Assembly: GCA_963803295.1 (NCBI GenBank)
Contig: CAWDMC010000002.1
Coordinates: 186,001 to 250,000 of the forward strand
DNA length: 64,000 bases
Direction: 5' to 3'
DNA from: CAWDMC01 sp963803295
GTDB lineage: Bacteria; Acidobacteriota; Terriglobia; UBA7540
Below are positions 17,434 through 25,655 of the stretch, in pieces (the stretch's first letter is position 1; the number at the start of each line of letters is the position of its first letter). The position numbers and the translations under genes are program-made. The notes under the pieces were generated by a model. The model ran no database searches. It was not told the DNA's origin and saw nothing but the letters and a program-made list of their open reading frames with translations.

Positions 17434-18309
17434 ACAGGGCCTTTCGCTTTATCACTCTGAGGCGAGCGTCCGGTCGATGGCTGATCGCAACGCAGGGACC
17501 GCTTCGACGCCTAATGGAATCAGCCTTTGGCCAATCCCAGTCCTCACATTTGGTTTAGAGCATCGGACATCATTAGGTGACCCTGGGGGGGCGCCCTCAT
17601 CTATGTGACAGCAGTCCCCCGCCCATACTCAAACCCGATCTCTCTCCCGCTAGAGCACACCACAACTTCTACTGCGGGGTGCAGAACCCAACCCACGGCC
17701 CCGGGCCAAAGCCACTCGCCTATAACCCTCTGCTATAAGAAGTATCAAAAAAGGTCCCTGGTTGCCAAGATTAGATTTTGCTAACTGCAAAAAATACTGG
17801 TTTTGGTATTGAATCCCCGGCTGGGTTCAGATATAGTAGGTTGATCGCAAAGGGCGATGCAGCTCGATTTCATTCGGAACGAGCACTTGGGTCACTGGCA
17901 GCAGGGATAGGGTGAGTCCCTCGCCAAGTGAAACATGATAAAAGACTCGCGCAATCCATTTCACATCCTCACTGCCAATCTTACGGATTTGTGCGCTGGG
18001 AAACAGACACCCGTGCGTTCGGATATAGACCTCGACCTCTGACACCGTCTGGCATCATTGTCGTCCTTGGACTTTAGTTATACATTTGGGTCTTATGGAA
18101 ACAACGGCGCTCCGTGGGATTGGGAACAGGTTACGCCATCTGCAGGCGGAGAATCATCAAATTCACAGCACCCTCAATGCCTTGTTGAAGCTTTCAGCAG
18201 GGTGGAGTCGTCGCGTGGGTTGCCGGCCGTCAGAAACCCGACTCTTCTGGGTGCCGAGGGAAGGACACATGGCCGCATGTAGTTCGCCCTCACTGAAGGG
18301 GATCGGCTC
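17434..18309. other. Long intergenic region with one doubtful small ORF
   Basis: Between the divergently oriented ATPase gene and the hypothetical gene at 18310 I see no convincing gene, RNA or repeat apart from the doubtful 17827-18045 frame. There is a short G run (17584-17591) and AT-rich sequence around 17740-17810 that could hold promoters. Nothing in it resembles a tRNA or riboswitch. Confidence 0.5.
17827..18045 (-). CDS. Doubtful small hypothetical protein, 72 aa
   Basis: A GTG-started frame whose product (VEVYIRTHGCLFPSAQIRKI, then VKWIARVFYHVSLGEGLTL) has the strand-rich, balanced composition of a small folded domain. No ribosome site precedes the GTG and no family is recognised. 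It may be a real short gene, a fragment, or chance. Confidence 0.3.
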   Translation of the reverse strand: MSEVEVYIRTHGCLFPSAQIRKIGSEDVKWIARVFYHVSLGEGLTLSLLPVTQVLVPNEIELHRPLRSTYYI

Positions 18310-19035
18310 ATGAAATGGGCGCTTGGTGGTTGGGCTCTAGTAACCGTGGCTGTAGTACTCCGTCGCATCCTGCGCTTGAGTGGCGGGAAGAAGAGCTCAG
18401 CTCTTCAACCTATGGGAATGCTCCGCGAGACGATTTTTGAGCCAATCGCTCTGGAACTCGAAACTCAGGCGGCGATGCTGGGAGTAGCTCTGAACGACGC
18501 CATTGAGGAAAAGGATGCCGGTCGTTTGGATATCGCCTGGAGCACTGTCAGTATGGCCGCGTCACAATGGGAGCGGCTCGCCGAAGTCATCAGCGTGGTG
18601 CTCGGAGTCGTGGGCGAATATATGCCCGTAGCACGCGTGGTAGTCCCTGCCCGCTCTTTGGGTAAGGAGCGGTATCTCTCGCCTGTAATGTTTGAGTATG
18701 CTCGCAATAAGGACTTTATTCAAAAATTCATTTTCCGCTCGAAGATGCGCTTTCAAATGCATCTGTGGGTGCTGCGCAAGGCGGTTGAGACTTTGACGGC
18801 CGACTTCGTGCAGAGTTACAGTTCCGCTGAGCGCACCAAGACCTACCCGGAAGAACTCTGGCGCACTCTTGACATGCAGTTGCACGATTTCGATCTGCTC
18901 ACCAAGGAATCCCTACTGGCGGTGCGGTCGTTCCTGATGGGACTTCCTGATTCTGCCCTACGCGAACTTTCCGGCGATCTCAAGGCTGCGCTGCCTCGCG
19001 GTGTCAGGGTTCAGATGAGCGCTGTTGAGAGATAG
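18310..19035 (+). CDS. Hypothetical membrane-anchored helical protein, 241 aa
   Basis: A short N-terminal hydrophobic segment (ALGGWALVTVAVVLRRIL) is followed by an almost entirely helical, charged domain (AAMLGVALNDAIEEKD, SQWERLAEVISVVLGVV, MHLWVLRKAVETLTADFVQS, LRELSGDLKAALPRGV). AAGGGG stands eight bases before the ATG. No catalytic motif is visible; a cytoplasmic domain tethered to the membrane is inferred from the positive residues after the helix. It stands alone on its strand upstream of the glycogen operon promoter. Family not recognised. Confidence 0.7.
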   Translation: MKWALGGWALVTVAVVLRRILRLSGGKKSSALQPMGMLRETIFEPIALELETQAAMLGVALNDAIEEKDAGRLDIAWSTVSMAASQWERLAEVISVVLGVVGEYMPVARVVVPARSLGKERYLSPVMFEYARNKDFIQKFIFRSKMRFQMHLWVLRKAVETLTADFVQSYSSAERTKTYPEELWRTLDMQLHDFDLLTKESLLAVRSFLMGLPDSALRELSGDLKAALPRGVRVQMSAVER

Positions 19036-19226
19036 CCGGAGTTCACGTCACACCCCACCTGCTCCTTTTGAGATCTAGGGAGGCATCTGCAACACTCCCC
19101 CGTTGAGGATTCTCCTACTTGGCAGCGACCATCTTGAGACTGGCATTCTGCTTCGGGGAGAAGCGCCACTTCGATACCCCGTGCCGATCACGGCTCTCGG
19201 GGGCGGACGACCAACTGGAAATCCGG

Positions 19227-19256
19227 TTGCCCTCCGGAAACCCTGTACGATATAAT
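19227..19256 (+). promoter_or_regulatory. Sigma-70-type promoter of the glgE operon
   Basis: TTGCCC (19227-19232) and a perfect TATAAT (19251-19256) separated by 18 bases. It leaves a leader of roughly 180 bases before the glgE GTG. The rest of 19036-19446 holds no gene that I can support. Confidence 0.65.
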
Positions 19257-19287
19257 CAATGTTCAGTTAGGTCTCTGAATGCCTGTG

Positions 19288-19305
19288 CCTGGGGTTAACC
19301 CCAGG
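19288..19305. promoter_or_regulatory. Perfect 18-bp palindrome downstream of the glgE promoter
   Basis: CCTGGGGTTAACCCCAGG, perfectly self-complementary, placed about 25-42 bases after the predicted transcription start. The position suits a repressor operator; the sequence could also fold in the leader RNA, though with no real loop. Regulator unknown. Confidence 0.5.
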
Positions 19306-19446
19306 GCATCCTGCGCGATCATCGCGCTGGGAAATCGGGTTTCTCGCCCTGTTCATTGGAGATCACCACCGATAGCCGCATCGGAAGCATCAATACCAGA
19401 GACGCGTCGCTGCGTCAGACCTTGTCATTTCAGATTAGGAGACTAA

Positions 19447-21495
19447 GTGCCTGCGGAAGCCAGCCCAAGCCCGAACAACCACGTCGAGCCGGCCCCTCAT
19501 CCGCCCAGCCGCATCGTGATCAACGCTGTCGAGCCCGAAGTCGAATGCGGGCGGTTCCCCATCAAACGTGTGGTCGGGGAGGAAGTGGTGATCAGCGCCA
19601 ATATTTTTGCGGACAGCCACGATCTTATCAGCGCTCGTCTGCGCTATCGTCACGAACGTGATGCTGCTTGGACTGAGATCGAGATGGACCCACAGGTGAA
19701 CGATAGCTGGGTAGGATCGTTCCGCGTCCATTCGCCGGGAAAGTACCAGTACACTCTGGAAGGCTGGCTCGATCATTTCAAGTCCTGGCTGCGTGATTTC
19801 AAGAAGCGGCTGGCGGCAGGACAGGCGGCGGCGGTCGATATGCTAGCCGGAGCCCGGTTAGTGCGCGAAGCTTCCCTCCGTTCGGCCTCAGCCCGTGCCC
19901 AGGAAGCGGCCAAACGGCTCGAAGCCTGGGCGGACGCGCTCGAAGCTGCACGGGATGCAGATCAGGAAGCCAAGGCCTCCCTGGCGCTCGATGAGACCAT
20001 GGCCGAGCTTGTCCGGGAGCATCCCGACCGGCGTGTATCCACCCTTTACAACAAGCTTCTGGAGGTAGTTGTGGATCCCCAGCGCTCCCGATCGAGCGCC
20101 TGGTACGAGCTGTTCCCGCGATCCTGGGGTGCAAGCCCTGGTATCCACGGCACGTTCCGCGAGGTCGAAGAGCATTTGCCGTACGTCGTCTCAATGGGGT
20201 TCGATGTTGTTTACCTTCCGCCGATTCACCCGATCGGGACCACGTTCAGAAAGGGCAAGAACAACAATGCGGTCGCTGGCCCCAACGATGTAGGCAGCCC
20301 GTGGGCCATCGGATCAGCCGAAGGCGGCCACAAGTCGATCCACCCGCAGCTTGGTACGTTCGAGGACTTTCGTCATTTCATCAACCGGGCGCGAGAACTG
20401 GGTCTCGAGGTGGCCATTGACATCGCCTATCAATGTACGCCAGATCATCCCTACGTCAAAGAGCATCCTGAATGGTTTGTGCGGCGGCCTGACGGCACTA
20501 TCCAGTACGCTGAAAATCCGCCCAAGAAGTACCAGGATATCTATCCCCTCAACTTCGAAAACGAGAACTGGCGAGGGCTCTGGGAAGAGCTGAAAAGCGT
20601 AATCGACTTCTGGATGGAGCAGGGAATCCGTATCTTTCGAGTGGACAATCCGCACACCAAACCTTTTGCTTTCTGGGAATGGATGATTGGCGAGGTCAAG
20701 CGCAGCCACCCGGAGGCCATCTTTCTGGCCGAGGCTTTTACGCGGCCGAAGATCATGCACCGCCTTGCCAAACTGGGATTTACCCATTCCTATACCTATT
20801 TTGCATGGCGCAATAGCAAGTATGAAATCACCGAATACTTTACCGAGCTCAGCCAACCGTGGGTCCGGGACTTCTTTCGCCCCCATCTCTGGCCCAACAC
20901 TCCCGACATCCTGAATGAATATCTCCAGAAGGGAGGCAGACCTGCGTTCATGGCACGTCTGGTCTTGGCTGCCACCCTGGGTGCAAATTACGGAATTTAC
21001 GGCGCCGCCTTCGAACTCATGGAGAACCGTCCCCTCGCTGCCGGAAGCGAGGAATACTTGGATGCCGAGAAGTATGAGATCAAGCACTGGGACATTAGCC
21101 GTGCGGACAGTCTCCGTGATTTCATCAGCCGGGTAAATTTCGCTCGCCGCGATAATCCAGCCCTTCAGGCGGACCGCAACCTGCTCTTCCATACGGTCGA
21201 CAACGACCAACTGATCGCCTATACCAAGGCTTCCGACGATCTCGCCAGCGTCGTCTTAACGGTGGTGAACCTCGATCCACATCATCGTCAGTGGGGTTGG
21301 CTGACCCTGTCTCTGCCGCTCCTCGCTCTCGAACCCAACGAGCCTTACCAGGTGCACGACATGATTACTGATGCGCGATACGTGTGGCACGGACCGACCA
21401 ATTTTGTTGAGCTCGATCCGAATAGGTATCCGGCGCACATCTTCCGGATTCGCAGACGAGTTCGGAGCGGTACCGATGGCGACCGCTTTCTCTAA
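19447..21495 (+). CDS. glgE: Alpha-1,4-glucan:maltose-1-phosphate maltosyltransferase GlgE
   Basis: GH13_3 enzyme that adds maltose units from maltose-1-phosphate to alpha-1,4-glucan, releasing phosphate. At 682 residues it has normal length. It shows an N-terminal beta domain (residues 20-120), a helical insert, the SAWYELFPRSWG motif near 218, GFDVVYLPPIHPIG, the nucleophile Asp in IRIFRVDNPHTKPF (about 395-410), the acid/base Glu in FLAEAFTRPK, and a C-terminal beta domain. The GTG start is preceded by AGGAG at six bases. It is the first gene of the operon with maltokinase, malQ and glgB, which fits the GlgE route to glycogen. Identity is secure from motifs and context. Confidence 0.94.
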   Translation: MPAEASPSPNNHVEPAPHPPSRIVINAVEPEVECGRFPIKRVVGEEVVISANIFADSHDLISARLRYRHERDAAWTEIEMDPQVNDSWVGSFRVHSPGKYQYTLEGWLDHFKSWLRDFKKRLAAGQAAAVDMLAGARLVREASLRSASARAQEAAKRLEAWADALEAARDADQEAKASLALDETMAELVREHPDRRVSTLYNKLLEVVVDPQRSRSSAWYELFPRSWGASPGIHGTFREVEEHLPYVVSMGFDVVYLPPIHPIGTTFRKGKNNNAVAGPNDVGSPWAIGSAEGGHKSIHPQLGTFEDFRHFINRARELGLEVAIDIAYQCTPDHPYVKEHPEWFVRRPDGTIQYAENPPKKYQDIYPLNFENENWRGLWEELKSVIDFWMEQGIRIFRVDNPHTKPFAFWEWMIGEVKRSHPEAIFLAEAFTRPKIMHRLAKLGFTHSYTYFAWRNSKYEITEYFTELSQPWVRDFFRPHLWPNTPDILNEYLQKGGRPAFMARLVLAATLGANYGIYGAAFELMENRPLAAGSEEYLDAEKYEIKHWDISRADSLRDFISRVNFARRDNPALQADRNLLFHTVDNDQLIAYTKASDDLASVVLTVVNLDPHHRQWGWLTLSLPLLALEPNEPYQVHDMITDARYVWHGPTNFVELDPNRYPAHIFRIRRRVRSGTDGDRFL

Positions 21496-21726
21496 CCTTG
21501 GCGTCATCTTCGAAACCACAGAAGAATTTGTTCTTTATTTTCAGCAAGAAGAGCAGATGCCTCGGTTTCAAACATGACATTCTGGCTTTTCGACAGACTT
21601 GCAAGCCCAGAAGGAGAGTCCAGCAAACGAGTTGAGACGCAGCACTGAATCGCAGAGCCTGCCTCGTCAACAGACCCGGAGCATCGGAAACTAAGGGACC
21701 CTGATTTGCTGATCCATCGAGGCGCC

Positions 21727-23412
21727 ATGTCAAACCAGCGGAAGACTCCGACCATTTCCCTTCCTCGAACCATCGCTCCAGGCGACTGGCCGGACCTCTT
21801 CGAAAGCCCTGCGAAGGAGCAGATTGAGGCGGTCCTGCCCGGCTTCCTCGAGACCCGCCGCTGGTTTGGAGGCAAGGCTCGCGTGATCGACTCCGTTTCG
21901 ATTGCCGGAGCCGTACCACTCAAGACCAGCGCCGGCGTGGATCAGTTCCTCTTTCTCGAAGTGAGGTATGTAGAGGGCAGTCCGGAGCGCTACGTATTGC
22001 CGCTCGGCTTGGCCTGGGGCGACTCGGCGCCGGTCGTGCGCGAGTCGGCGCAGGTGGCTCTTCTGGCTTCTGACCGCAGCAAGAACCCGGCGCTGCTCTA
22101 CGAGACCCTTGAGGACCGCACCTTCCTTACTGCGCTATTCGAAACCGTCGCACAGAGTCTTCGACTGGAGGGCGTTAACGCCGAACTCGAAGCCGTACGA
22201 ACCCAGGCCTTTGACTCGATTCGCGGCCCGGCGGTTCTACCTCTCGAGCCGTCGCTCTCCAAAGCGGAACAAAGCAACAGTTCCATCCGGTACGGTAATC
22301 GCCTGATTCTGAAGCTGTTCCGCCACCTCCAAGAAGGTATCAATCCCGAGGTGGAAATTGGATCCTTTCTTACCAATCGCACTTCGTTCAACAATTTTGC
22401 CCCGGTCGCCGGAACGCTTTCCTACCGCTTGAGAAATGGAGCACCGGGCAGCTTGGGTGTGCTGCAGGCGTTCGTGCCCAACCAAGGTGATGCCTGGAAG
22501 TACACGCTTGCCAGCCTTGCGGTGTACTTCAACAAGGTCAAGGCGAGCGATCCGCCTCTGAGCGCAGAACCGGCCCGCTCGCTGCTCGAGATCGGACGCG
22601 AGGAAGTGCCGGAGCCCGATTACAGTCTGATCGCGGATTACCTGGGCTCCGCCCGTCTCCTCGGCCAGCGTACGGCGGAGTTGCACATCGCTCTGGCTTC
22701 AGATCCGAACGACCCCGACTTTAAGCCCCAGGCGTTTGACAGGGGCTCGCTCGGATTGTTCTATGCGGCAGTGGTGCAGCAACTTGCCGAGAAGATCAAG
22801 CTGCTCGGTGGCGCTCTGGACCGTCTCGACCACGAAACGCGGGAACTGGCCGAGAGGGTCATTCGTTCGGAAACTCAAATCCGTGAACGGCTAAAATCGA
22901 TTCAGGAACTGAAATACACGCCGGTCGGAATCCGTACGCATGGTGACTATCACCTGGGTCAGGTTCTCTACACCGGGACCGACTTCGTGATCATCGACTT
23001 TGAAGGCGAGCCTGCACGTTCACTGCCCGACCGCCGGCGGAAGCGCTCGCCCTTACAGGATGTGGCTGGGATGTTGCGTTCCTTCCAATACGCTGCGTAC
23101 ATGGGACTCGTGCAGGCGGGGCAGGGCGGCGAAGGCAAGGAGCAATCAGGCACGCGCCTCGAGCCTTGGGCGCGAGCCTGGACGCGCTACGCCTCAAGCG
23201 CCTTCCTCGTGCGCTACTTCGCAATCTCCGAAGCAGCGCCAATATTTACGCAGGAAGTGGGGGCGGCCCCCGACCAGGACGAGATCGAGAAGCTGCTGGG
23301 AGTGTACGTGATCGAGAAGGCCATCTACGAGCTCGGCTACGAAATGAACAACCGTCCGGACTGGGTGAAGATCCCGCTGCGCGGTATCCTCGACCTGCTG
23401 GAGTTCCAATAG
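21727..23412 (+). CDS. Maltokinase (Pep2-type), makes maltose-1-phosphate
   Basis: A 561-residue protein with the aminoglycoside-phosphotransferase-like kinase fold. WFGGKARVIDSV near the N-terminus is the cap segment of mycobacterial Pep2; LILKLFRHLQEGINPEVEIG is the lysine-bearing ATP-lobe region. The catalytic loop HGDYHLGQVL and the metal-binding DFEGEP follow in order, and the C-terminus holds helices ending in LRGILDLLEFQ. It phosphorylates maltose for the GlgE enzyme encoded just upstream. In many bacteria it is fused to or beside trehalose synthase; here it is free-standing and no treS is seen in the window. The ATG at 21727 has GAGG before it; an upstream TTG does not. It ends with a one-base overlap onto malQ. 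Confidence 0.9.
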   Translation: MSNQRKTPTISLPRTIAPGDWPDLFESPAKEQIEAVLPGFLETRRWFGGKARVIDSVSIAGAVPLKTSAGVDQFLFLEVRYVEGSPERYVLPLGLAWGDSAPVVRESAQVALLASDRSKNPALLYETLEDRTFLTALFETVAQSLRLEGVNAELEAVRTQAFDSIRGPAVLPLEPSLSKAEQSNSSIRYGNRLILKLFRHLQEGINPEVEIGSFLTNRTSFNNFAPVAGTLSYRLRNGAPGSLGVLQAFVPNQGDAWKYTLASLAVYFNKVKASDPPLSAEPARSLLEIGREEVPEPDYSLIADYLGSARLLGQRTAELHIALASDPNDPDFKPQAFDRGSLGLFYAAVVQQLAEKIKLLGGALDRLDHETRELAERVIRSETQIRERLKSIQELKYTPVGIRTHGDYHLGQVLYTGTDFVIIDFEGEPARSLPDRRRKRSPLQDVAGMLRSFQYAAYMGLVQAGQGGEGKEQSGTRLEPWARAWTRYASSAFLVRYFAISEAAPIFTQEVGAAPDQDEIEKLLGVYVIEKAIYELGYEMNNRPDWVKIPLRGILDLLEFQ

Positions 23413-25655
23413 TGACAACCCTGACCCGCCGAGGAACTCGACGGAAGAGGGCAACGGGCGACGATATCCATCCGGTGAGTACCCAGAGAACGAGTACCCG
23501 GGGAACGAGCGCAAGCGAGAGTGCGCGTCGCGTCAACGCCCAGTTGGGGCAACTAGCCCGGTTGTGCGGGATAGAAACAGAGTATCGTGATGACCGCAAA
23601 CAACAGCGGCTGGTTCCGATCGAAGGGCTTCTCGGTATAGTACGTCTGATGGACGCTCGGGTCGAGACCCTGGCCGATGTACCCAACGCCTTACGCGAGC
23701 GGCGCGCCGCAATCTGGAAGCAGACGGTCGAGCCCGTGATTGTCGCCTGGGATGGAATCGCGCCCCCCCTCGAGATCAATCTTCCTGCAGGCGGGTCCGG
23801 CCCGGTCCGGTTGGGTACCTGTGAGCTTGTGCTCGAAACTGGAGAGAAACAGCGCATCCGAACCGGCCGGCTGAATACCATTTCAATATCTAAGATCGAA
23901 GGCGCAGACTACGTGGTCAAGCAGATAATGCTGCCACGCCGCTTGCCTTACGGATATCACAGGCTACGCCTCGATTTGGCGGCGGGAACCGCTGAAGCGC
24001 TGGTCATCTCTGCGCCCGCGCGTGCCTTTGGCGAATCGGTCCCCAAGACCTGGGGAGTCTTCGCACCCGTCTACAGTTTGCATTCCGCCCGAAGCTGGGG
24101 GGCGGGCGACCTGGGCGATCTTGAGTCGCTCATCGCCTGGACGCACCAATTGGGAGGAGGCGCGGTGGCTACGCTGCCTTTGCTCGCCACCTTCCTCGAC
24201 GAGCCGTTCGAGCCCAGTCCCTACTCGCCTGCCAGCCGCCTCTTCTGGAACGAGTTCTTTCTGGATCTGGAATCGATTCCGGAAATGAAAACCTCGATCT
24301 CGGCGAGGGCCTTGCTGCGTTCTCCAGAGATTCAGAGCGAGATCGAAGGTCTGCGTGGCCAGCCCCTGGTTGACTATCGCCGCGGCATGGCAGCAAAGCG
24401 ACGCGTCCTCGAACGGCTCACCCAGAGTTTCTTCAAGCGCGCCTCGAGTGCACGACAGGAACAATTCCGCCAATTTCTGGCCTCCCACCCACTGGCCGAG
24501 GACTATGCACGGTTCCGAGCCGTAGGCGAAGAGCAGCGCCGGATTTGGCCGGAATGGCCCGAGCGCCTCCGTGAACGCCAGGTCGAGCAATCCGATTATC
24601 GCGAGCAGAACCAGCGCTATCATCTCTACGTTCAGTGGCTCGCCGATGAGCGACTGAAAGGGATTGCGGCCAAGGCTCGCAAGCAGGGGCCGGGCCTATG
24701 CCTGGATATGCCGCTCGGCATCCACTCGGCCGGCTACGACGTCTGGCGCCACCGTGAGCTGTTCGTGCGGCAGGTCAACGCCGGATCGCCGCCCGACAGC
24801 GTTTTCACCGGCGGGCAGAATTGGGGATTCCAGCCCTTTCACCCCGAGGCAATCCGGCGCAGCGGTTACGCCTATTACATCGCGAGCCTTCGTCAACAAC
24901 TCCAGCACGCCGGCCTGCTGCGCATCGACCACGTGATGGGACTCCATCGCCTCTTCTGGATTCCGCCGGGACTCGATCCCGCTTACGGGACCTACGTGCG
25001 CTACCATGCAGAGGAACTCTATGCCATCCTCAGTCTCGAATCGCATCGCTCGCGCTCGCTGATCGCGGGCGAAAACCTGGGGACCGTTCCCCCCTATGTC
25101 GGTCCCGCCATGAAGCGGCACAACATTCAGGGTCTCTTCGTGGTAGAGTACGAACTTGCAGGCAAAGACAAGCTACCCCGGGTTCCTCCCGACACCGTGG
25201 CCAGTCTGAATACGCACGACATGGCTCAATTCGGCTCTTTCTGGAAGGGCCTCGATATCGAGGAACGAATCAACCTCGGTTTTCTGCCCAAGAAGGAGGC
25301 GCCAGCGGAATTTCGATTACGCAGAAGGGTACGCAAGTCCCTGATTGAGCAGCTACGCAAACAAGGCTGGCTGGAGAAGTCCGGGGCTTCGGCCGGTGAT
25401 GTGCTGCACGCGTTGCTGCAGCGCCTCAGCGCCACCGACGCCAGGATTCTCCAAATTAACTTGGAGGACCTGTGGCTGGAAACGCAGCCGCAAAACGTCC
25501 CCTGTACAGGCGACAAGCGTCCCAACTGGCGGCGCCAGGGACGTTACCCGCTGGAAATACTGTCGGGCATGCCCGAGGTTGAGGGCATCCTGGCGAAAGT
25601 AAGCCGGCTGCGCAAGGTAGGACTCGGAGCCAAGTTACGAGGAGCCAAACCATGA
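23412..25655 (+). CDS. malQ: 4-alpha-glucanotransferase MalQ (amylomaltase, GH77)
   Basis: Transfers alpha-1,4-glucan segments between chains. The protein has 747 residues: an N-terminal accessory beta region (about 1-200) as in the longer MalQ enzymes, then the GH77 barrel. Visible are WGAGDLGDLESLIAW, SPYSPASRLFWNEFF, the nucleophile Asp in LLRIDHVMGLHRLFWIPPG, the acid/base Glu in IAGENLGTVPPYV, and the third acid in LNTHDMAQF. The GTG start overlaps the maltokinase stop by one base (TAGTG) with GGAG eight bases before, so coupling is likely. A much longer in-frame extension upstream overlaps the kinase gene and is not used. Confidence 0.94.
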   Translation: MTTLTRRGTRRKRATGDDIHPVSTQRTSTRGTSASESARRVNAQLGQLARLCGIETEYRDDRKQQRLVPIEGLLGIVRLMDARVETLADVPNALRERRAAIWKQTVEPVIVAWDGIAPPLEINLPAGGSGPVRLGTCELVLETGEKQRIRTGRLNTISISKIEGADYVVKQIMLPRRLPYGYHRLRLDLAAGTAEALVISAPARAFGESVPKTWGVFAPVYSLHSARSWGAGDLGDLESLIAWTHQLGGGAVATLPLLATFLDEPFEPSPYSPASRLFWNEFFLDLESIPEMKTSISARALLRSPEIQSEIEGLRGQPLVDYRRGMAAKRRVLERLTQSFFKRASSARQEQFRQFLASHPLAEDYARFRAVGEEQRRIWPEWPERLRERQVEQSDYREQNQRYHLYVQWLADERLKGIAAKARKQGPGLCLDMPLGIHSAGYDVWRHRELFVRQVNAGSPPDSVFTGGQNWGFQPFHPEAIRRSGYAYYIASLRQQLQHAGLLRIDHVMGLHRLFWIPPGLDPAYGTYVRYHAEELYAILSLESHRSRSLIAGENLGTVPPYVGPAMKRHNIQGLFVVEYELAGKDKLPRVPPDTVASLNTHDMAQFGSFWKGLDIEERINLGFLPKKEAPAEFRLRRRVRKSLIEQLRKQGWLEKSGASAGDVLHALLQRLSATDARILQINLEDLWLETQPQNVPCTGDKRPNWRRQGRYPLEILSGMPEVEGILAKVSRLRKVGLGAKLRGAKP

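Noticed and set aside
17407..19446. tRNA, riboswitch or small RNA in the long intergenic regions
   Set aside because: I looked for T-loop GGTTCRA-type signatures and riboswitch cores and found none; only a promoter and a palindrome were supportable.
20314..21210. A 298-codon open frame antisense to glgE
   Set aside because: It lies wholly inside glgE, whose catalytic motifs and ribosome site are clear; the antisense product has no domain and reflects GC-rich codon bias.
23166..23411. Upstream extension of malQ overlapping the maltokinase gene
   Set aside because: The GTG at 23412 has GGAG at good spacing and starts where the kinase stops; the extension would overlap 246 bases of kinase coding sequence.
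23412..25655. MalQ as a GH13 enzyme duplicate of GlgE or GlgB
   Set aside because: The motifs LLRIDHVMGLHRLFW and AGENLGTVPP are specific to GH77.
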